Of a stretch of 64,000 bases of DNA, positions 58,480 to 64,000 are shown one piece after another. The stretch comes from Sphagnum compactum (taxonomy: Eukaryota; Bryophyta; Sphagnopsida; Sphagnales). The notes beneath the pieces are model-generated. The model ran no database searches, was not told the origin of the DNA, and saw only the letters and a list, made by a program, of their open reading frames with translations. The first letter of the stretch is position 1. Each line of letters begins with the position of its first letter. The stretch lies in contig OZ234496.1 of NCBI GenBank assembly GCA_965153455.1, forward strand, positions 6,023,207 to 6,087,206, read 5' to 3'. Position numbers and translations under genes: made by a program.

Positions 58480-61430
58480 TTGTCTACAAGTGGTATTTCT
58501 GGATGATTTTGGAACATCTTCGGGACTATTTTCACCCATAAGATTCCATGAGTGGATTCTCATAATTGTTTCAACTTTGTTTTCATATTACACAAGGTCA
58601 CATTCCACATTGAATGACACATGTCCCTAAAGTAGTTCGCCTCTTCATTATGACCAAACCTTCAAGTGGAGTTCGTCCCATTGTCATGGGGGAAGTTTTG
58701 TATCTTCAAAAGTCATGCTTTATTATGTTTTTAATTTTGTGATGTTTTTGTAACACATTTCTCCCTGCACCAATTCAGAATTACAACCAAGGGTGGATGT
58801 GAAGTAGTAATCCACGACATTAAATGCACTTTGGACCTTCACCCCATTGGAGTGTTTTCCAAATGGACGTGGCAAATTCTTTCAATTTAGTGTAAAGACG
58901 GGTCATATTTCAAAAACGTTGTGTAACAAGTGGGGACATCATACAATTCATCCCCTTTGTTTGTGGATTTTATGCATTTGAGTTTCCCCTATTTTATTGT
59001 CATCATAATCATGAAGGTGATGTCATAATCATCCCATCTACCATGGGAACCCATCAAAGTGATCCCTTGGGAGGGGCATTATTCACCTTAACCCACTTTA
59101 AGGCTTTACGTTCTACAATTAATTGTTTTTCCTCTTGTTTATTTCCATCCATTATAGTTGACACTCACATCATAGACCCCCTTTCAATTGTATCATCTGT
59201 TTATGAACATTTCAAAATCGAACTCCATGCAATAGGTTTTTCTATCCAACATCAAAATTGTGTAACATGGTCCCCCTCTAGCTTGCCGCCTCATTTCGAC
59301 ACCCCATCCTAATTTAACACCCCATTAGAAGAAATTAGAGTCTTGGGGGTTCCATTAGGCATTTCATCATTCACATCGTCCTTCATCAAAGATGTCTTAT
59401 TAAAGGATGTTCGGCATGTGAATTATCTCCATAAAATGGATGATGTTCAAGTAGCCTTTGAAATTTTAATTCATTGTTTTGTGCAATAGCCATCGTATTT
59501 TTTATGATGCACACCTCCCTCTTCCACCTTCTAGAACCCTTTCTTTCTTTTGATTCTTCCCTCTTTCAAATGTTTGGGTGTTTTTTGGGTTTAAGATCCT
59601 TTTGTCATGGATGCCAACGCTATGGAATTCATTCATATGAATGTTCATCAATAATTTGTAATGAATTAACATTTAATTTTTAATTTAGTTTCAGTTCATT
59701 CTTAGTTAATTTTTAGTTAAATTTTACTTATCATTCATTTCTAGTTCATTTTTAATTAAGTCTTAGTTCACTTCTAATTGACTTTTAGTTCATTTATAGT
59801 TAACTTTTAATTTACATTTAGTTCATTTGTAGTTAACTTTTAATTGAATCTTAGTTCATTTCTAATTAACTCATAGCCCACACATGGGTACATTTGCACC
59901 ACACATGGGTGTATATGGGCCAAATGCAGGTTGGAAAATTTTCAACAAACTTCCTTAAGTTAGGTGGCCAATAGGTATAAATAAAGGTAAAATTCACTAT
60001 TACCTTTAATATATTTAACACCAATTTAGCACGTTTCCTTGTCATAGCATAAGTTTTTTTTTCCTTACAATAAAATTTTGTCGACTTCTTGTTTCACATG
60101 AGTTATGTTTTTGTTTTTCTTGCTTCACGATTTGACCTTGGAATAAGGCCTACCTTTGTTTTCGTCTTGGTAAATTTTTTTTATAGACTTGGTTGTTTTG
60201 ATGCTCGTGACACCTTTAATAGCCCATAAGGACCTTTATTTCATAAACAAACCTCTCTCCTAATAACTTTTGATGGCATTGGGCTTATATTGATAGTCAC
60301 CATTGCCCCAATAGCCTATATAGGGAGTTGGGCCTTTGTAGTTTCAATCATAGATGTTAGGTTTATGGTTGACCAACATCCTTTCCTTTTTGAAGTTTTA
60401 ACATAAGTCGACAACAACACTTTCCTTTTCCAGTAACACCTCAAGGTAACATGCGATCTTCTATTATCCCCAACTTTTGTGTGTTCCTCTTTTTGAACAA
60501 CTCATTAGACAACAAATGGTTCAATTTCAAAATTCCATTTTGAAGTGTGTACACCATCATACCCTTTCCAACATGCTTTCCATCAAGATATTTAATGCCC
60601 ATTATACTCAAAATTTATCATGTTTCGGCCTTAGGGCAAGTGTTTGGTTTATAAATCGACCAATTTTTTCAGCCTTTTGATTATCTTCTCCAGTTTTCTT
60701 CACAACATTTCAGACACGACTTGGATTACCACATCTTTCAATTGTAGGTATCCTTAAATGTGTGTGCACACATCCCATTGACCTTATGGTATCCACTTTT
60801 TATGTTGTGTTCATGGCAACGAGCACATGAAAACCCATGATGCAATTTGTGATACTTTTGTTGCCATTGCATGAAATGCTAATTTCCATGTGGGATAAAA
60901 ACAACTACATGCGTCTCCTTCAACCATGTTCAACTCTGCTTGTTGATTAATCAACGTTGTGTTCAGCAAAGATGAAATTTGCACCCTAACTGATGTTGTT
61001 ATTGCCAACCCAATGCGATCAAATTTATTTTTTTGACTTTGCACAATTCAAGGATTTTGCTACCTTCGATGTGGCTCAAGCCAAATAAAAGAGTTATCGC
61101 GACCACCACCATGTTGATCAACTCCTCCTTTTAGCAATTGAAGTATTTGGATGTCCAGACAAATAGGTTGATGTGTAAAAACATGATTGTGCCGATGCCA
61201 TTTGGAGTTTAAAAGAGCCAAAGGTCCTTCCTCTTTCTATTTTGGTTACTTTTCTTCGTCAAAAAATTTCAATTACATTTCAAAGGATGCAAGCATACTT
61301 CATCTTAAGTCAAGGGGTATCGGTAAACCTAGCTACTTCATGACTTCCACCCCTTCAGAACACAATGCCCGATCACCATGGCCGACCTATTACATACAAT
61401 TGGTTGTTGACATGGAAAGATTTTGACATT
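58480..61430 (+). pseudogene. Non-LTR-type reverse transcriptase fossil
   Basis: 58640-58710 reads TKPSSGVRPIVMGEVLYL, the GxRPI entry motif of the polymerase. 58770-58850 gives GGCEVVIHDIKCTLDLHP. 58940-59310 gives SGDIIQFIPFVCGFYAFEFP, then MGTHQSDPLGGALFTLTHF, a decayed GxxQGDPLG motif, and a YVDD-equivalent site reduced to VDTHII. 59310-59650 continues with VLGVPLGISSFTSSF. 60780-61430 holds a conserved tail with AICDTFVAIA, DVVIANPMRS, AIEVFGCPDK and LVTFLRQKISITFQRMQA. Many stops and frame changes are present, and the middle (59.7-60.7 kb) is poorly readable. Exact clade is not assigned; no LTR was found nearby. Confidence 0.75.
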
Positions 61431-64000
61431 TAGTTTGAGCTAACTTGACATCTTGTAAATTCTCCATTTTCTTTTTTCTTATTCCTTTGTACATTTTTCG
61501 AGTCTATGGAATGTTTATAAATAAAATTTTGAAGGGTTGTCTAAGACTTAAGGCCTACAAATTGTGAAAGTATGATTGGCAATGGGCCTTATCATGCATG
61601 AAGAATAGGGAGAAAACAGGCTTTCCACATGTGCAAGCCTTTGACAACCCTGTTAAAAACCTTATTTTCCACAAGGTGCACAACTCAGGATGTGGGTCTG
61701 GTTCCAATGGCCTTCATATACTAAGATAAAATTTCTTGCAAACCCTTGTTTTGAAGCACACTTGACTTTTTCTTGCCTGTGGCAATATAAAAGCTCTCAT
61801 AACATATAACTATTTTGCATTGTTGGTCAGAAACATGCACTTGTAATTTAATAGCTAAGCTTAAAGCAAATGCAACTTTTGAGATTAATACTGTTACCAT
61901 GTTCTCATTGAACAGTTTTGCAACATGAATCATAACATGGTGGATGGAACTTGGAAGTGGAGGGAAGGAGTCAGGCTCAAGCGGCCTATTTTTTTCATTT
62001 TTGTGATGCAGCATAGGTGATCATCCCACAAGAGATTTAGCACGAGTGACTATGATCCCACACAATATTTAGATTTAATGGCTACAAGTTTCAAGGTAAC
62101 TGTCAAAACAGCAGGAAACTAACAAAACTACCCTAAACAGTAGAAATCTGGTGAAATTTTCTTTGTGACCTGGCACCCTAAATCTTATCCAAGAGTAGTG
62201 TGTGGCACATTGGAGCTAAAAACTCCTCTTAAGGTGGTTGCACCTGAGCAGCTGAGGCCAATATTTTGCACTAGTTCACCAGAAATATATACACTGGGCA
62301 CAAGTAAAGCACCCTAATTTGCTATTATTTGAATATTGGCTTAGCTTGGATTTACAACTGGCTTATTCTCAGTGCCCAGGTGGACACAAATCACATAATG
62401 TTCGAACTGTGACACTTCTTGGCAATCTATTTTTGAGATAAAAATTTGCCCCAAATAAGGGGATCAGTCATTTAAATTTTTTTAATATAAGTGTCACAAT
62501 ACTGGCGAGTATCCCCACACAGAGTCGGTCATAATTTGACTAACTACCAATACTTTTCTCCAGTCAAAAAACCAGTAGGCATACTTGTGACAACTCGCTC
62601 CTTAAAAAGGGGCGCAGTCTGGCGAATTGATATTAAGAAAAAAGGCGATTTTCGTCAGAAAGTTTGGGCAGTGTTAGCTTTTGGCGATTTTTCGCCCAAA
62701 AAAAAAGGCTGGATGGGATCTTTAGTGTATGTTGTTGTTGAGAATAGGTATTAGGTACCCATTGGACAAAGTGTGGATTGATTGGGTTGTTAGCCTAATT
62801 GAGTTTTCTAATCACGGGACACCTTGAAAAGTAATGCTACCTAGTACCGTATATCATACATGAACCCCTCCTGTTTTCGCTACGAAAATATGGTGCTGAC
62901 GTAATAGACGTTGAACAATATATGCTGAGCAAAGATCTTGTAATGTCTGGTTACAAGGTTCGATTACACCATGGAATTCCAGAAACCACTTGTCCTCGAA
63001 TGAAGCTAAAACTTTCACCTACAAGTCGATCAATGAATCCTGCCCGCATAGGGATCTACGACGTTTAATCTTCTACGAAGTCCTTCTTTGTGAGCGTCGT
63101 GTTTCTCTATGAAGCTCCTTTCTTTGCCGTTGGGATCGTCACAGTATGGAAACGCACGAAGAACAGGAGGGAGGAAGAATGATGTAGGAAGGAGATGACC
63201 TCAATCCAAATTCTACAGTGTCAGTTTGAGCAATTCTATCTGCATAGGCAGATTAGAGTGCTGAGTTTTGAAAATTGTTTCAAATTTCCTTATTCATTAG
63301 GGGAAGTTTACTAGTCTTTGTATATTTTATGGAGAACTTGAGAGAAAGGGTATTTTTTGGGCATGCTCTAAAATAATAAAATGTTCAAAATTAGTTTAAT
63401 AATATTGAGAATATTTTAGGTACATTTAACATATATTATCATAATCTAATTCTAAGCACCCTGTTTACATTCAAATAAATTATGAAATTTACTTTGCTTT
63501 CAATAGGTTGCACCTTATATTTTTTTGCACGTCATTTGGAAAAAAAAATCAAAGCAACTTCCCTCCGCTTATTCGACTACCCTTGAATCTGCTTGGTCGA
63601 AATGGGTGGGCATTGCGGTATCAAATTTCAAAGAGATTGGGTTCTCTGTATGCTTCCCTCTCTACTTTGTTTTCAATCACCGTAAGCCATTTTCAACTAC
63701 GTCTACTAGTCAGAAGCACTGCAGTTGTAATATTTGCACAAAGCTCTGCCAATGCCACTAATTGGACAATATGAATTGTAATATAAATTTTCTCATCTCA
63801 ATTTTGCTATATTTTTCAAATGCATTTGAGTTACATTCAACAAACAAGACTTGATTAACTCAAAAGAACTGTCATTGTGACTTTCAAAGAAGTCCATTGC
63901 AGCATGCTTCCTTCAATGCTAATTTTCCACTAAAAAGTAGACAAGCTACTCTAGATCCATGAATTGCAGAATATACCTCAAAATTTGAGAACAATCACCA
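61431..64000. other. Spacer, no supported gene
   Basis: 62490-63240 is less AT-rich and could be the edge of another transcribed region, but no domain, splice pair or RNA gene was recognised. The frames at 62491-62754 and 63508-63774 carry no known motifs. Confidence 0.4.

Noticed and set aside
1-64000. Bacterial-type systems, CRISPR arrays or gene clusters
   Set aside because: No spaced direct repeats, operons or prokaryotic gene signals; all recognised coding sequence is eukaryotic host or retroelement/Helitron type.

Overview
This is nuclear DNA of a land plant with a large, transposon-packed genome. A gymnosperm is my best guess, but the sequence alone does not settle it. The evidence is a plant-type NAD kinase gene with twelve short coding exons, Ty1/Copia and Ty3/Gypsy-like elements, a Helitron of the endonuclease-bearing (Helentron) type, plant telomere-type CCCTAA motifs, and AT-rich spacer. 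No tRNA, rRNA, CRISPR or bacterial feature was seen.

There is one convincing host gene: NAD kinase, coding 49750-55564 (+). Its exon phases join without conflict into a 574-residue reading frame, with a GC-rich 5' leader near 48.8-49.3 kb.

One Copia family dominates 0-2.6 kb and 14.8-34.8 kb, in both orientations. Its LTRs are about 440-510 bp, start TGTTAGAAA and end TTTCCAATA (TG...TA, not TG...CA), and are flanked by 5-bp target duplications where testable (ATCCA at 22383/22879, ATACT at 23532/27202). The primer-binding site beside the 5' LTR reads GGTTATGGGCCCAC. That is the complement of the anticodon arm of plant initiator tRNA-Met, so a half-tRNA primer is likely. The U3 region carries a variable 23-bp array combining GCC-boxes and telomere-like motifs. 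All copies are defective: they have stops, frameshifts and large internal deletions.

From 20.4 to 30.1 kb these Copia elements sit inside an older retroelement fossil. It has a Gypsy-like LTR and primer site at 21.56-22.0 kb, then a long gag-like frame with a CCHC knuckle and a coiled coil, whose stops look like C-to-T decay. A second, inverted copy of part of the frame lies at 20.42-21.55 kb. A GC-rich 955-bp solo LTR with TTCAC target duplications interrupts the pol of the 30.3-34.8 kb Copia copy.

The 37.1-44.8 kb block (minus strand) is a decayed Helentron: N-terminal domain, HUH Rep, PIF1-type helicase, then a C-terminal endonuclease with GDFN. Its helicase is split by a 2.58-kb hAT-like insertion with terminal inverted repeats. 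A 789-bp GC-rich island of internal duplications lies at 46.4-47.2 kb. Downstream of NAD kinase, 58.5-61.4 kb holds a non-LTR-type reverse transcriptase fossil. A 622-bp Harbinger-like MITE lies at 6.1-6.75 kb. The remaining spacer, mainly 2.6-14.8 kb, 34.8-37.1 kb and 61.4-64 kb, shows no gene I can support.
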